Shown here piece after piece: positions 33,581 through 43,708 of a stretch of 64,000 nt of DNA. Position 1 is the first letter of the stretch. Each line of letters starts with the position of its first letter. Where the stretch lies: NCBI GenBank assembly GCA_964019425.1, contig OZ025784.1, forward strand, positions 806,001 to 870,000, read 5' to 3'. This stretch comes from Flectonema sp. DT1601. Its lineage: Eukaryota; Euglenozoa; Diplonemea; Diplonemida; Diplonemidae. The notes beneath the pieces are model-generated. The model was not told the origin of the DNA. It saw only the letters and a program-made list of their open reading frames with translations, and did no database searches. A program made the translations under genes and the position numbers.

Positions 33581-35652
33581 GTAGTGCACATCCTCTCTAA
33601 CGTATCCAACATTGGTAGGGTATTTCATACATGATGAGGATAGATTTTTTTTTTTTTTTTTTAAAAAAGAAAAGAAGAAAAAGAGAGTCAAAACCGCTTA
33701 ATTAGTAACTTTATTTTATTTCATAAGTGCTTCCTTCGTGAACGAAGAAAAGTTTAAATTTTTTTTTTCCACCCCCCCTCCCTCTTCACAGGACGAATCG
33801 GCTCCAAGTATCCTTTTTTTTTTTGTTAGCTTACAATTGTTGGATAAAAACTCAATTATTATAACAACCTTACAGTTGAAGTTGTTAAGTGTTTCACCCC
33901 TCCCGAATCCCCATATTCGACAGCACATAAATGATTCTTTATTGATACCAATTGTTGATTTTCTTATATTGCAACCAGGTTTGGCCGAACCCTATTCTCG
34001 TTTTAGCCAGTTTCAAATTGCTTTCCATTTAATATTAGTATCAAGTTACCTCCCCACAGGTATATGGATTACTCTCGAAACCTAAATAGTTACTTTAAAA
34101 GGCTAAGTTAAGCATCACCATAGTTCACTGTATCCTTAACAGATTGTTAAATTATCGTTTTAAGTTGATGTGATACAAAAACAGTTGTATTTTTACAAAT
34201 TCAAACATTAAACTCCCCACAGGACCACGACACTGAGGGGTTCATTATGTCGGAGGTGTTTTCATATATTCTTGTATATTGAATGATAATAACTTTGTAC
34301 CCTTCGGTGTGTACTAATTCTGAATAATTTATATCGATCGATACCAACTCTTTCGATAGGTAAACTGACATACCTGTTTATTATTTCTTCATTCTCTTCT
34401 TTTGCTGGTGTTGCTCAATTCGACAGACGTGTTTATGTAGTCAAGCAAGCAATCCTCATTGCCTCAACATGGTTAGTCATGGGGTTGGAAATAACTATTT
34501 CCCTCCCCTCTAGAGACCTTGTGAGATCTTTCAATTCTTCTGAAGTACAAATAAAGTTAGTGATGATGTTTGCGGTGTTGTGTAGTTACCATACTTTACT
34601 AATTACGTTTCAGTGTCTATCTGGTGACGTGATACCAAGGGTGTGGGAGATAAAATACTTCGCCTTCAAGTCGTCGGTTGTCAACGGGAGTGGTTTGGAG
34701 GTGACTATTTCCTTCCCTTCTTGAGACGTTGTGAGAATAACGTTTTTAGCACAACACCTGCTGTAACATATCATATTACGAAAGGAGGTTTTCTTAAACT
34801 AAAATATCCCTCGTCTTGTCAACATGGTTAGTCATGGGATTGGAAATAACTATTTCCCTCCCCTCTAGAGACCTTGTGAGATCCTTTATGGTGTTTCACA
34901 AGTAGTTCTACTACGATATTTATCGCATTGAGTACGAAGGCGATTTATTCAAAGCTGAGCGCACGCACTTAAGGTGGGTGAGTTATGGGGTGCCGCATCG
35001 ACGAAATGCCTTCAATGTCCCCGGTAGACTCAATCTTAGGTTCCAGATACGTAAGGTTAATGTTCACATCTCAAGTAATCCCCCCTTTGCCTCTGCCCAC
35101 TCAAGGTAATGTGTGGATCAGACTTTCCCTGGGCGGGTAGATCTACTCGTATTAACTAAAATATCCCTCGTCTTGTCAACATGGTTAGTCATGGGATTGG
35201 AAATAACTATTTCCCTCCCCTCTAGAGACCTTGTGAGATCTCTCAATTCTTCTGAAGTACAAACTGTGAATATCCATGATCATACTTTGTATTAATTATT
35301 CTGCTGTTGTTTGTAGACCTGGAGGTATCTCTGATTTGATAACGGTAACACTGTGTGGGTTGTTGATGACTTCGTATTTAAAAAAAACTGTTTTTTTTTA
35401 AAACCTTTTTGCAGTTAGTTTTTTCTCTCTGAAATTCATTAAAATATTTATTTGATTTTAAAGTGTGAACCAGGGCTACAGGACATGGGGCACTCAACCT
35501 AGTAGTACGTGGCCCCCGAATCCCCATATTCGACAGCACATATGGGGTTTTATCGATACCAACTGTTGGTCTCTTTTCATTTCAATCAGGTTTGGCTGAA
35601 CCCTATATTCGTTTTAGCCAGTTTTCAAGTTGCTTTACCTCCCCACAGGACC
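33581..35652. other. spacer with broken copies of the DHHC gene's 5' region
   Basis: 33890-34270 repeats, with changes, the sequence leading into the DHHC gene, including the CTCCCCACAG acceptor and a version of the first codons in which ATG has become ACG. 35275-35390 repeats an internal piece of the DHHC coding region (35712-35825). A third recurring unit, around GTTAGTCATGGGRTTGGAA to ACCTTGTGAGATC, occurs near 34472, 34825 and 35182. No other gene. Confidence 0.65.
35275..35390 (+). pseudogene. duplicated internal fragment of the DHHC gene
   Basis: Matches 35712-35825 almost base for base, then runs into A- and T-runs. It has no start and no DHHC motif, so it is a dead fragment. Confidence 0.8.
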
Positions 35653-36513
35653 ATGACACTGAGTGGTTCAGTATGTCGGATGTTTTCATATATTCCAGTC
35701 GTGGTCATATCCATGATCATACTTTGTATTAATTATTCTGCTGTTGTTTGTAGACCTGGAGGTATCTCTGATTTGATAACGGTAACACTGTGTGGGTTGT
35801 TGATGACTTCGTATTTAAAAACTGTTTTTGTAAGTGCTGGAACCGTACCGATCGAGTGGAAGGATGGAAATCATTTCGTGGCGTATGATGGTGACAGTGA
35901 GGGCTTACCTGATTACTGTGACAACAAACTGCAGTGTTTTGAGAAAAGAAATAATGGGAGCATCCGATACTGTAACTCGTGTAAGTCATACAAACCTGAC
36001 AGATGCCATCATTGTGATTTATGTGGAAAATGTGTTCTGAGAATGGATCACCATTGTATATTTGTGTCTAATTGCATTGGTCATTCAAATTACAAATTTT
36101 TCATTCTTTTTTTATTTTACATAGTCGTCAACGGCGGTTGGGTTGCTATCACGAATATATCGATAATCTCTCATACGAAAATTCGCATTTCCGAATTTTC
36201 ATGCACCGCATCGCTGATGCTTTCGACGATAATATCTGGTTGTGCTGCCGTGGTGATGTTTTTTTTCCTACTAATGCATTGCTATTTAATAAAAACAAAC
36301 AAGACTACATTGGATATTATGTCCCAAGTATCGTTATCTTGGGACAATAACTTAACGAGAAATAATATCGAACTGTCTCTTGGCTCGGATGAGATATACT
36401 GGTGGTTTCTTCCTGTTAATCCAACGCTGTCTGCTGGTGACAATTTTAGACTTCGGGGACAGCCGGTTGGAGAAGAGCACGGATTAACAATTAAGATACA
36501 GCTTTCTGATTAA
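35653..36513 (+). CDS. DHHC-type protein S-palmitoyltransferase
   Basis: Transfers palmitate to cysteines of membrane-associated proteins. 286 residues from the ATG at 35653, chosen because CTCCCCACAG ends 5 nt upstream; the frame extends further 5' without support. Four membrane segments (about 13-33, 40-60, 148-168 and 188-214), the usual four-helix layout. The cysteine-rich domain lies at 107-146, with DHHC at 132-135 (active Cys135) and SNCIGHSNYKFF after it. NKTTLD (216-221) is in the place of the TTxE motif. Family Pro-Trp after DHHC is Ile-Phe here. The C-terminal tail is hydrophilic. The surrounding flank has been copied several times (33.9, 41.6 and 56.5 kb). Confidence 0.92.
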   Translation: MTLSGSVCRMFSYIPVVVISMIILCINYSAVVCRPGGISDLITVTLCGLLMTSYLKTVFVSAGTVPIEWKDGNHFVAYDGDSEGLPDYCDNKLQCFEKRNNGSIRYCNSCKSYKPDRCHHCDLCGKCVLRMDHHCIFVSNCIGHSNYKFFILFLFYIVVNGGWVAITNISIISHTKIRISEFSCTASLMLSTIISGCAAVVMFFFLLMHCYLIKTNKTTLDIMSQVSLSWDNNLTRNNIELSLGSDEIYWWFLPVNPTLSAGDNFRLRGQPVGEEHGLTIKIQLSD

Positions 36514-37083
36514 ATTCTTTTTAAAACATCATTTTTTTTTTTTTAGTTTTGTCTTATTTCTCGGTGTCTGCAAAGTGTTGCGAATTCGACTTAGCGACAT
36601 ATGGCAGCTATCTGAATGGTAGTTTTTTTTTTTTTTTTTTCTACTTTTTTTAAAAAAAAGAAACAACCTTACTGATTCTTTTCATAATTTGCGGTTTCGT
36701 GAATTAAAGAAAAAAAAAAAAAAAAAAAAAAAAGAAACAATGTAGTGTTGTTAATTTCTGCGTAAATAAAAGAGTTAAACGTCGAATTCCACTTTCACAA
36801 AGTTAGTTACTTCTGCCCTCATTTAATTATAAGTACGAACCTTCAGGGCTCATGCTTCATACTTGTACTCCCCTTTCAGGGGTCCACATTGACATCACTG
36901 CAGCATCTCAACTTTAGTGGCAGTTGACGGGTTAACGGGTTAACTTTTGTTTCTTTTTTTTTTAGGTTTTTCAAAAAAGTAAAAAAATAGATCGAATAGT
37001 TCTACAGTAGTATTGATATCTCTTTGGTGGGAATCTAATAACAAACTTCTTGTCCTTCTTTCAGGAAATTACTCGAAACAGGA
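36514..37083. promoter_or_regulatory. spacer with acceptor for the LRR gene
   Basis: Long A- and T-runs, no gene. TCCTTCTTTCAG ends at 37064, 19 nt before the ATG. Confidence 0.5.
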
Positions 37084-38247
37084 ATGCAGGTTTCTGTGAC
37101 GTGCCCGGATTTGGGATTCGCTGGCGTGTCAGTGACGGCTGGTGTTGATTCCCTTGTGAGCGAAGTGTTGACGATGGCGGCTGGGGAGTGGGATGTCGAT
37201 CCGGATGAAGTGGAACTGTCGTTCGCTGGTGACGTCCTTTGCGAAAGCGAGCGTATAACAGATTGCGGAGTGGGTGCAGACGGCGAGTTGGAAATGCGAG
37301 AGAAGCAGTTTCGGTTGTTTGGTAAATGCTGGTTCGTTGATGATGCAAAACTAGAGAAGCTGCTTGATTGGCTCAAAAACCACAATGAAGAATACTTATA
37401 CCTAGACATCCCCGCATTCACAGAGGATGGTTGCATCAGTGTTAAGGGTGGTTTGCTGCCTTCAGATGCCGAACGGATTTCATTCCGCAATTCAAATTCC
37501 AACAGCACAGCCATCTCACAAGTTACCGATATTGGAAATTATTTCTTGTCTTCTTGTTCACAAATCACTTCCCTTGACCTTTCAGGTCTTAGTAGTGTCA
37601 CCACTATTGGAAATGATTTTTTGTATTTTTGTTCACAAATCACTTCTCTTGACCTTTCAAGTTTTAGTAGTGTCACCACTATTGGAAATGTTTTCTTGTA
37701 TTCTTGTTCAAAAATCACTTCTCTTGACCTTTCAGGTCTTAGTAGTGTCACCACTATTGGAAATGAGTTCTTGTATTCTTGTTCAAAAATCACTTCTCTT
37801 GACCTTTCAAGTCTTAGTAGTGTCACCACTATTGGAAATCATTTCTTGTATTCTTGTTCAAAAATCACTTCTCTTGACCTTTCAAGTCTTAGTAGTGTCA
37901 CCACTATTGGAAATTATTTCTTGTGTTCTTGTTCAGAAATCACTTCTCTTGACATTTCAAGTTTTAGTAGTGTAACTACAATTGGAAATGGTTTCTTGTA
38001 TTCTTGTTCAAAAATCACTTCTCTTGACCTTTCAGGTCTCAGTAGTGTCACCACTATTGGAAATCATTTCTTGTCTTCTTGTTCAAAAATCACTTCTCTT
38101 GACCTTTCGAGTCTTGGTGCTGTGACTAAAATAGGAAATAACTTTCTCTGTCCTTTGGAAGTACTTGAAACTGTTAGGCTGCCTGTAAATAATGAGGCTC
38201 TCTTTGAAGAATATAAGGATAGAACTGTTAATGTCATGTTTCAGTAA
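37084..38247 (+). CDS. ubiquitin-like domain plus BspA-type leucine-rich repeat protein
   Basis: 387 residues, no signal peptide. Residues 1-78 have the spacing of a ubiquitin-like fold (short strands, SLVSEVLTMAAGEW helix, VELSFAGDVL, ITDCGVGADGELEM). A linker (79-140) leads to eight full repeats and one partial repeat of 25 residues, each built on IGNxFLYSCSxITSLDLSxL and SSVTT, the pattern of BspA/LRR_5 proteins. The 75-bp DNA units are nearly identical, showing recent internal duplication. A non-repeat cap closes the protein. Role unknown; such proteins often bind other proteins. Only the last repeats and the 3' flank are duplicated at 52.8 kb. The ATG follows an acceptor by 19 nt. Confidence 0.8.
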   Translation: MQVSVTCPDLGFAGVSVTAGVDSLVSEVLTMAAGEWDVDPDEVELSFAGDVLCESERITDCGVGADGELEMREKQFRLFGKCWFVDDAKLEKLLDWLKNHNEEYLYLDIPAFTEDGCISVKGGLLPSDAERISFRNSNSNSTAISQVTDIGNYFLSSCSQITSLDLSGLSSVTTIGNDFLYFCSQITSLDLSSFSSVTTIGNVFLYSCSKITSLDLSGLSSVTTIGNEFLYSCSKITSLDLSSLSSVTTIGNHFLYSCSKITSLDLSSLSSVTTIGNYFLCSCSEITSLDISSFSSVTTIGNGFLYSCSKITSLDLSGLSSVTTIGNHFLSSCSKITSLDLSSLGAVTKIGNNFLCPLEVLETVRLPVNNEALFEEYKDRTVNVMFQ

Positions 38248-38785
38248 ATTTTATTTCATGTTTTCAAAAAAATTCTGTTCTCCGATTTTGCTCTCCGTGT
38301 GTTTCTTCCCTTTTCCTTTTTTCTAGTTGTGTTACTGAAAATAAACCAAACCAATTTTTTGCTTTTTTAGTTTAAATCGGTCTCAGCGACTTCGAAAAAA
38401 GCAATTATATTTTGTTATTATTATCTAGCTTTCATCTTGCAACAGCTACCAGCTGTGAGATGGTAGCAACCTTTTAGTACAATATTAATGTTTAAAATAT
38501 AAAAGAAGGTTTCACAGCGTGATCGTCGATTTCCTAGTAAAGGAGACATTAATAGTAAGTTAGTTTTATGTTTTTTTTTCATTTCTTGGAATTCATTTTT
38601 TTGTTTTTACAATTAACTCAGATGCTAACTAACTTCATTCTTTCTACAGTCTAATGTATAATAATATTATGTTTCAACTGATGTGTTGTATTTTAAAGGT
38701 GATGAAATCACATTTGTTCACACAGATTCCTATAAAAGTCATTTTACAATAATTCACACTTAAACTCAACAGTTAAATATAAACC
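38248..38785 (+). promoter_or_regulatory. 5' flank of b561 gene copy 1
   Basis: Repeated almost exactly at 53093-53630 before copy 3. TCCTATAAAAGTC (TATA-like, 38731-38738) lies 55 nt before the ATG and is shared by all four copies; identity with the other flank type begins at the ACAG just before it, so this AG could be a trans-splice acceptor or the TATA-like box a promoter. No gene in the stretch. Confidence 0.55.
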
Positions 38786-41359
38786 ATGAGAGTACTCAGT
38801 CTCTTTATATTGTTATCCTTATTGGGTGTTGGTAGTTCACAATGCACGGCTTCGACTCTGATTGTGACGGGAAGCACGACTTACGACTGCGCAATTGATT
38901 TATCACATGAGGTAACCCTCCACTGGAATCGTGAAACAGGCGGGGGAGTTGCTTTTGCGGCGACGACGACATCGGTCAACGGATGGTTTTCAGTGTCATT
39001 TCCTTATCGTTCGTTTTCCATGATCCCAGCAATTGGTGTCGCATCGACCAGTGCCACTGCTGCGGGTAGTTTCTCGTTCAATGAAAGGTCAGCGGCTGGA
39101 ATCACTTCTGTGGTGTCTCCGTTGTTCAACAACCCGACCACGGAGATTGTAAACGGGATGCGCATTCTGAGATTCAACGTGGAAGCGGGTTTTCTGTCAA
39201 CTGGGATGCCAGTGAACTATGCTTTCCATTCCTATGAGATGGATTTTCCTGTTAGCAAACATACTTCAGTAAGAAGTGTGATTGTGGATTTTGTTGTACC
39301 ACTTCCTCCAGTTCCGATAAACTTTGTGACTTGCAGGACTTCTAATCTGATTGTGGCGGGCACAACCTACGACTGCGTGGCGGATTTGTCACCTGAAGTA
39401 AGCATCCACTGGAATCGCGGTACAGTATTCGGACCAACAGAATTCGTGGCTACGACGACTTCGGTCAACGGATGGTTTTCAGTGTCGTTTCCACTATCTT
39501 TGGGTTCGATGATCCCTGCTATTGGTGTCGCATCGACCAGTGCCACTACTGCTGACATCATCTCGATTACTGGAAGGTCAGCGGCTGGAATCACTTCTGT
39601 GGTGTCTCCGTTATTCAGCAACCCGACCACGGAGATTGTAAACGGGATGCGCATTCTGAAATTCAACATCGAATCGTCTTTTCGGAACTTTCTCAGTACA
39701 ATTAACTACGCTTTCCATTCATCTGAGATGAGATTTCCTGTGAGCAAACATACTTCAGTAGGAAGTTTGTCGGTTAGTTTCATAGGTGTTCAGCCAGGCA
39801 GACAACCCGCCCCTGCTCCAACTTGCAGGGCTTCAACTCTGGTTTTGAGAAAAACCACAACCTACGACTGCATGACTGATTTGTCGCCTGAAGTAAGCGT
39901 CCACTGGAATAGTGGGGCATTCTTTGGAACAACAGATTTCGCGGCGACGACGTCATCGGTCAACGGATGGTTTTCAGTGTCGTTTCCTAATACTTTGGGG
40001 TCCATGTTCCCAGCATTGGGTGTTGCTTCGACCAGTGCCACAGCTGCAGACATCTTCTCATTCACTGAAAGGACAGCAGCTGGAATCACTTCGGATATGG
40101 TTCCTTTATCCAACACCCCGACCAACCCGACGGAAACACCGACGTCGGATTCTCCCTCTTTGCCTCCTTCGGCGTCTCAGTTTTTTGAAAACCCGACCAC
40201 GGAGATTACAAACGGAATGCGCATTCTGAGATTCAACATTGCATCGCATTTATTACTGAGACCTGGCACGCCAGTGAACTTTGCTTACCATTCATCTGAG
40301 ATGGATTTTCCTGTTAGCAAACATACTACAGTAGGAAGTGTGAGTGTCGATTTCGTGGAACCATTGCCAGCATCTCTCCCGCCAACAACTCTGCCACCAA
40401 CAACTCTCCCGCCAACAACAACAACTCTCCCGCCAACAACTCTCCCGCCAGCATCTCTCCCGCCAACAACTCTGCCACCAACGCCAGTTGTGCCGCCGCC
40501 AACTGTTGTTTCCTCTCCAGCTGTTGGCACTGTTAGATTTGAAGTAGTCGCAGAATTGAGTGATCTGGTTAGTCAGATTGATACGTTGGTAGCTGCCGCT
40601 TCCACATCATTAGGTGGTACTGCTCGTTGTAGTATGTTGTGTCAAGGTACTAACTGTGTTAATTGTGATGGTACTGTTGTTAATCAAAGATCTGTTTCTA
40701 CACTAGTCAGAGCAAGTTGGAGAGTTGTTTTGATTATAATTAATAATGAAAATGGAAGCATTACGAAAACAGCTGTCGATAATTCTTTGAAGAATCTCTT
40801 GTCAAACAATGCGGTTATTGGATACTTCGATGGAAGTGTTGCTGTTGTTGCTGCTGCTGCGAATAGTAACAACCCACAAGTTGTCGTCGTTAACAATGAC
40901 TTTGACGATGCTCACACTCACGGAAGGATCATGGTGGCAATATGGGCGTACTGGGTTCCTTTGTCGGTTGTTGTCAAGGTTCTTGGACCTTTTGTGTGTA
41001 AGCGAGAAGTGTTTAGGTTGCCAATATCAGTATTCATTCACGTAGTCATGATGATTATGGCAATGTGTTTAACTACCGTTTTCGCTTCTATTGCCTTGTC
41101 AGACTTTAACAGCAGAGTGGACTATGGACATAGAGTACTTGGTATTGCTTTATTAGTGATTGGGTGGGTTCAAATACTAAGTAGTCTTGTCAAGCCAGAC
41201 AAGGAATTTGAGTATGGAAAGTACTGGGGATGGGGACACGTTCTGTTTGGTATTTCAGTTGTGGTTATTTCAATCGCTCAAATGGCGACTGGAGTTGAAA
41301 TAAGAACTACACTCTTCCTCTCTCTCTCTTTATCTCTCTTCTTATTTTCATCTTGTTAA
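38786..41359 (+). CDS. three-DOMON / cytochrome b561 membrane protein, copy 1 (altered C-terminus)
   Basis: 857 residues. Signal peptide 1-18, three DOMON-like repeats (about 20-172, 183-333 and 347-523, each with NGWFSVSFP and IGVAST or LGVAST), a Pro/Thr stalk (about 525-570), a region of about 130 residues with a Cys cluster, then cytochrome b561 with the four expected haem histidines (His712, His752, His782, His818). Such CYBDOM proteins pass electrons across a membrane, classically from ascorbate to outside acceptors or ferric iron. After GVE (838) the frame runs into a CT-rich repeat giving RTTLFLSLSLSL.. and stops, so the last helix and tail of copy 2 are missing. The five remaining helices still include all haem ligands. 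Confidence 0.85.
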   Translation: MRVLSLFILLSLLGVGSSQCTASTLIVTGSTTYDCAIDLSHEVTLHWNRETGGGVAFAATTTSVNGWFSVSFPYRSFSMIPAIGVASTSATAAGSFSFNERSAAGITSVVSPLFNNPTTEIVNGMRILRFNVEAGFLSTGMPVNYAFHSYEMDFPVSKHTSVRSVIVDFVVPLPPVPINFVTCRTSNLIVAGTTYDCVADLSPEVSIHWNRGTVFGPTEFVATTTSVNGWFSVSFPLSLGSMIPAIGVASTSATTADIISITGRSAAGITSVVSPLFSNPTTEIVNGMRILKFNIESSFRNFLSTINYAFHSSEMRFPVSKHTSVGSLSVSFIGVQPGRQPAPAPTCRASTLVLRKTTTYDCMTDLSPEVSVHWNSGAFFGTTDFAATTSSVNGWFSVSFPNTLGSMFPALGVASTSATAADIFSFTERTAAGITSDMVPLSNTPTNPTETPTSDSPSLPPSASQFFENPTTEITNGMRILRFNIASHLLLRPGTPVNFAYHSSEMDFPVSKHTTVGSVSVDFVEPLPASLPPTTLPPTTLPPTTTTLPPTTLPPASLPPTTLPPTPVVPPPTVVSSPAVGTVRFEVVAELSDLVSQIDTLVAAASTSLGGTARCSMLCQGTNCVNCDGTVVNQRSVSTLVRASWRVVLIIINNENGSITKTAVDNSLKNLLSNNAVIGYFDGSVAVVAAAANSNNPQVVVVNNDFDDAHTHGRIMVAIWAYWVPLSVVVKVLGPFVCKREVFRLPISVFIHVVMMIMAMCLTTVFASIALSDFNSRVDYGHRVLGIALLVIGWVQILSSLVKPDKEFEYGKYWGWGHVLFGISVVVISIAQMATGVEIRTTLFLSLSLSLFLFSSC

Positions 41360-41849
41360 ACACAAAATTAATTTCTAAAGATGATTTTTGATAAAACTAT
41401 AATAGAAATAATTTGTTAAATACATATCAAATAATTGACGTGTTCTTACGAACCAAAAATGATTTATTTTATTGTTTCTTTGATTATTTTTACAAAAATA
41501 GTTTTCTTTTTTTAAATTTTCCTTATAATGTTTATTTGCTTTTGAAGTGTGAAGGAATACTATTTTAAGCTGTAGCGGGCTACAGGGCATGGGGTGCTCA
41601 AGTATATAGTACGTGGCCCCCGAATCCCCATATTCGACAGCACATAAATGATTATTTATCGATACCAATTGTTGATTTTCTTATATTGCAACCAGGTTTG
41701 GCCGAACCCTATTCTCGTTTTAGCCAGTTTCAACTTGCTTGCCATTTAATATTAACTCTCCCTTATCCTTCCTTTTTATTGACGAGTCTCTTTTGGCAAG
41801 TTAGCGAGCATAGCATGAATTAACAAAGGATAACTTTGTTGTTCACTAT

Positions 41850-41884
<35 letters not shown>

Positions 41885-42289
41885 TTTTTCTTTTTAAAGT
41901 ATTATTTTTGTACTACTATTTGAAAATCATTAATGAGCCGACTCACCGGATTTTAGGTAGAGTCAAAGTTTCCAAACAGTGTTTTTGTTCTTAACAAACA
42001 GAGGCACCTGTTGGTTTCAGTTTTTCACTCGATTATAGTTCCCGTGTTGAGCTAATGCAGATTTAATAATCAAATTGTTTTTTTTTTTTTTTTTTTTTTT
42101 TTTGACGAGAGGTATACTCCGTCGAATGAGAACTACACTCTTCTTCTCTCTCCCTCTCTCTTCCTCTCTCTCTTCCTCTCTCGTGAATTCGCTAAGCTAA
42201 CTCAATAATCTTTACTGAGTCTTCGGATATGGCTACGGATTGCTGTCCTCTGTTACTGTAACTCAACCATTGCTAGCAACAACTTCGAA
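41360..42289. other. 3' flank of copy 1 with a DHHC-flank copy
   Basis: 41360-41760 matches 56100-56690 after copy 3 and includes a copy of the DHHC upstream flank (from about 41575). 41780-42180 matches the 3' flank of copy 2 (51395-51700) and 58870-59190, including the GACGAG..GTCGAATGAGAACTACAC repeat and CT-rich tract. An R2 copy is at about 42238-42280. No gene. Confidence 0.6.
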
Positions 42290-42450
42290 TGGATGGTCAT
42301 GATGATTATTGCAATGTGTTTAACTAGAGTGGACTATGTACATGGTAATCTTGGTGCTGCGATATTAATGATTGGTTGGGTTCAAATAGTAAGTGTTCTT
42401 TTCTTGTTAAGGCAGACAAGGAATCTCAATGCGGAAGGTACGGGGGATGG
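42290..42450 (+). pseudogene. relic of a b561 domain (internal part)
   Basis: GGTCATGATGATTATTGCAATGTG, GTGGACTATG and GATTGGTTGGGTTCAAAT match the b561 part of copies 1-3 in order, but with large internal loss; it breaks off into the 155-bp repeat below. Confidence 0.75.
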
Positions 42451-42605
42451 TGATTAGGGATAGACGCTGTCGATAGGATGCTTTTTTTTCGAATTTCGAT
42501 AAAAATAACCTTTCGGGGGCAAAATATACCCAACGACTCCATCGGAACCCCCCAAAAATGTGATTCTGGCTGAAAAACCTGGTTTCTCATAAATACCGAC
42601 CCCTG
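42450..42605. mobile_element. MITE-like element, about 155 bp, copy 1 of 4
   Basis: Begins GGGATAGACGC and ends ATACCGACCCC; ends are imperfect inverted repeats (better seen in the other copies: GGGTAGACGCT against GGGTCGTCGCT read from the far end). Copies at about 44611-44763, 46165-46315 and 60552-60703 all sit inside b561 relics. Whether they moved separately or were copied with the relics is unclear; the copy here is more diverged and sits at a different point. Confidence 0.5.
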
Positions 42606-43400
42606 TGTTCTTGTCATTTATTTGCTAAGGTGAAAGATTTCTTAGAAAACGAGTCTCAGACTTCTTTAATCATCGAATGTTTATTTTATTTTTATTTTTT
42701 TTGCATCCACACTTTTTTTTGAATGGAAGGACAACATTTTAATTCATTCCTGGAGAAGATTAGGTCTTCTAAATTTACGCGGATCGATCCAGGCATAGCC
42801 AATCGATAACCATATCGGCCTTCAATATTTAATATTTATTTCATGTTACCTCTCCAGACAACTGTGCGGCATTCAGTTACCATGCTTGACAATCCCGCGA
42901 CAGTTTTTTTTTCTTTTTTTTTTGGGAAAACCCCTAATCCAGACACAAAAGTTTCCGAAACCGCCAACTCTATATAAAATATTTTTTTGTCCCGTGAGAA
43001 ACAATCCCTCAATGAGAGAATTATAAAACTTATCCTGTCTCACTTCTTCCCCTATTCTCCTTAAATTTTCTCTTGAGGGCAGGCCTTCCGGCTGTTCAAG
43101 TGGTCTTTGAACACCGCTCTAGTTATATGCTCGACTCTTTTGTTTTCCTTATCGATGGTAGGAATGGTAGGAATGGTAACCGAATTAGCTTCGTGTGTCC
43201 AATTTTAAGGACGCGTGACCATTTATTTTTCCGTTACCGTTCTTACGTCCTCAGGCGGAGCCTACCAAATGTTTCCCGTGTTTTCCAATTGTCAGACTTA
43301 AATCAAGAGAAAGTATAAAAGAAAGACAAACATAGAAGTGAAAAGAACAAAAAACAAAGAGTCTGGAAGCACAGACGAGTGTGAGATAACTTGAACAAGA
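42606..43400. other. spacer, no gene recognised
   Basis: Contains the left arm (42926-42988) of an inverted repeat whose right arm is 43650-43708. A frame at 43073-43318 is not convincing. Confidence 0.4.
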
Positions 43401-43708
43401 GGTTTTGTGCCGTCAGGTACGTACTGTTGCTGTGGCGAAGGTTATTATGGCAAAGGTGGTGGAGTTACAATTCTGTGCCCCGATGGATCAGCACTTTGGC
43501 ACACGAAGATTGATTTTCCGATCATAAACAACAAGCCCTCCTTTGAATCACACCACATTCGTTCGGTCAGGGTACGTCAAGAGACACGTGGTGCAAGAAA
43601 AAAAAAAAAAAAAAAAAGATTTTTTAACCACAGGCCACGAGGCACTTTTTTTGTATAGAGTTGGCGGTTTAGGAAACTTTTGCGTCTGGATTAGAGGTTT
43701 TCCCTTCT
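42926..43708. repeat. inverted repeat, arms of about 60 bp
   Basis: The left arm contains CCCCTAATCCAGACACAAAAG and the right arm its complement with a few differences; about 660 bp between arms. The right arm alone recurs near 59580-59640 within the duplicated block. Could be the ends of a DNA element carrying the Cys-rich fragment at 43.4 kb. Confidence 0.6.
43405..43575 (+). pseudogene. Cys-rich coding-like fragment
   Basis: One frame reads PSGTYCCCGEGYYGKGGG.. then CPDGSALW, resembling the Cys-rich PSGTYC-type repeats of secreted proteins. It has no start or end of its own and runs into an A-run. Too short to assign. Confidence 0.3.

Noticed and set aside
39367-40530. minus-strand frames inside the b561 genes
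   Set aside because: They are antisense shadows of the DOMON and stalk coding regions and recur in every copy.
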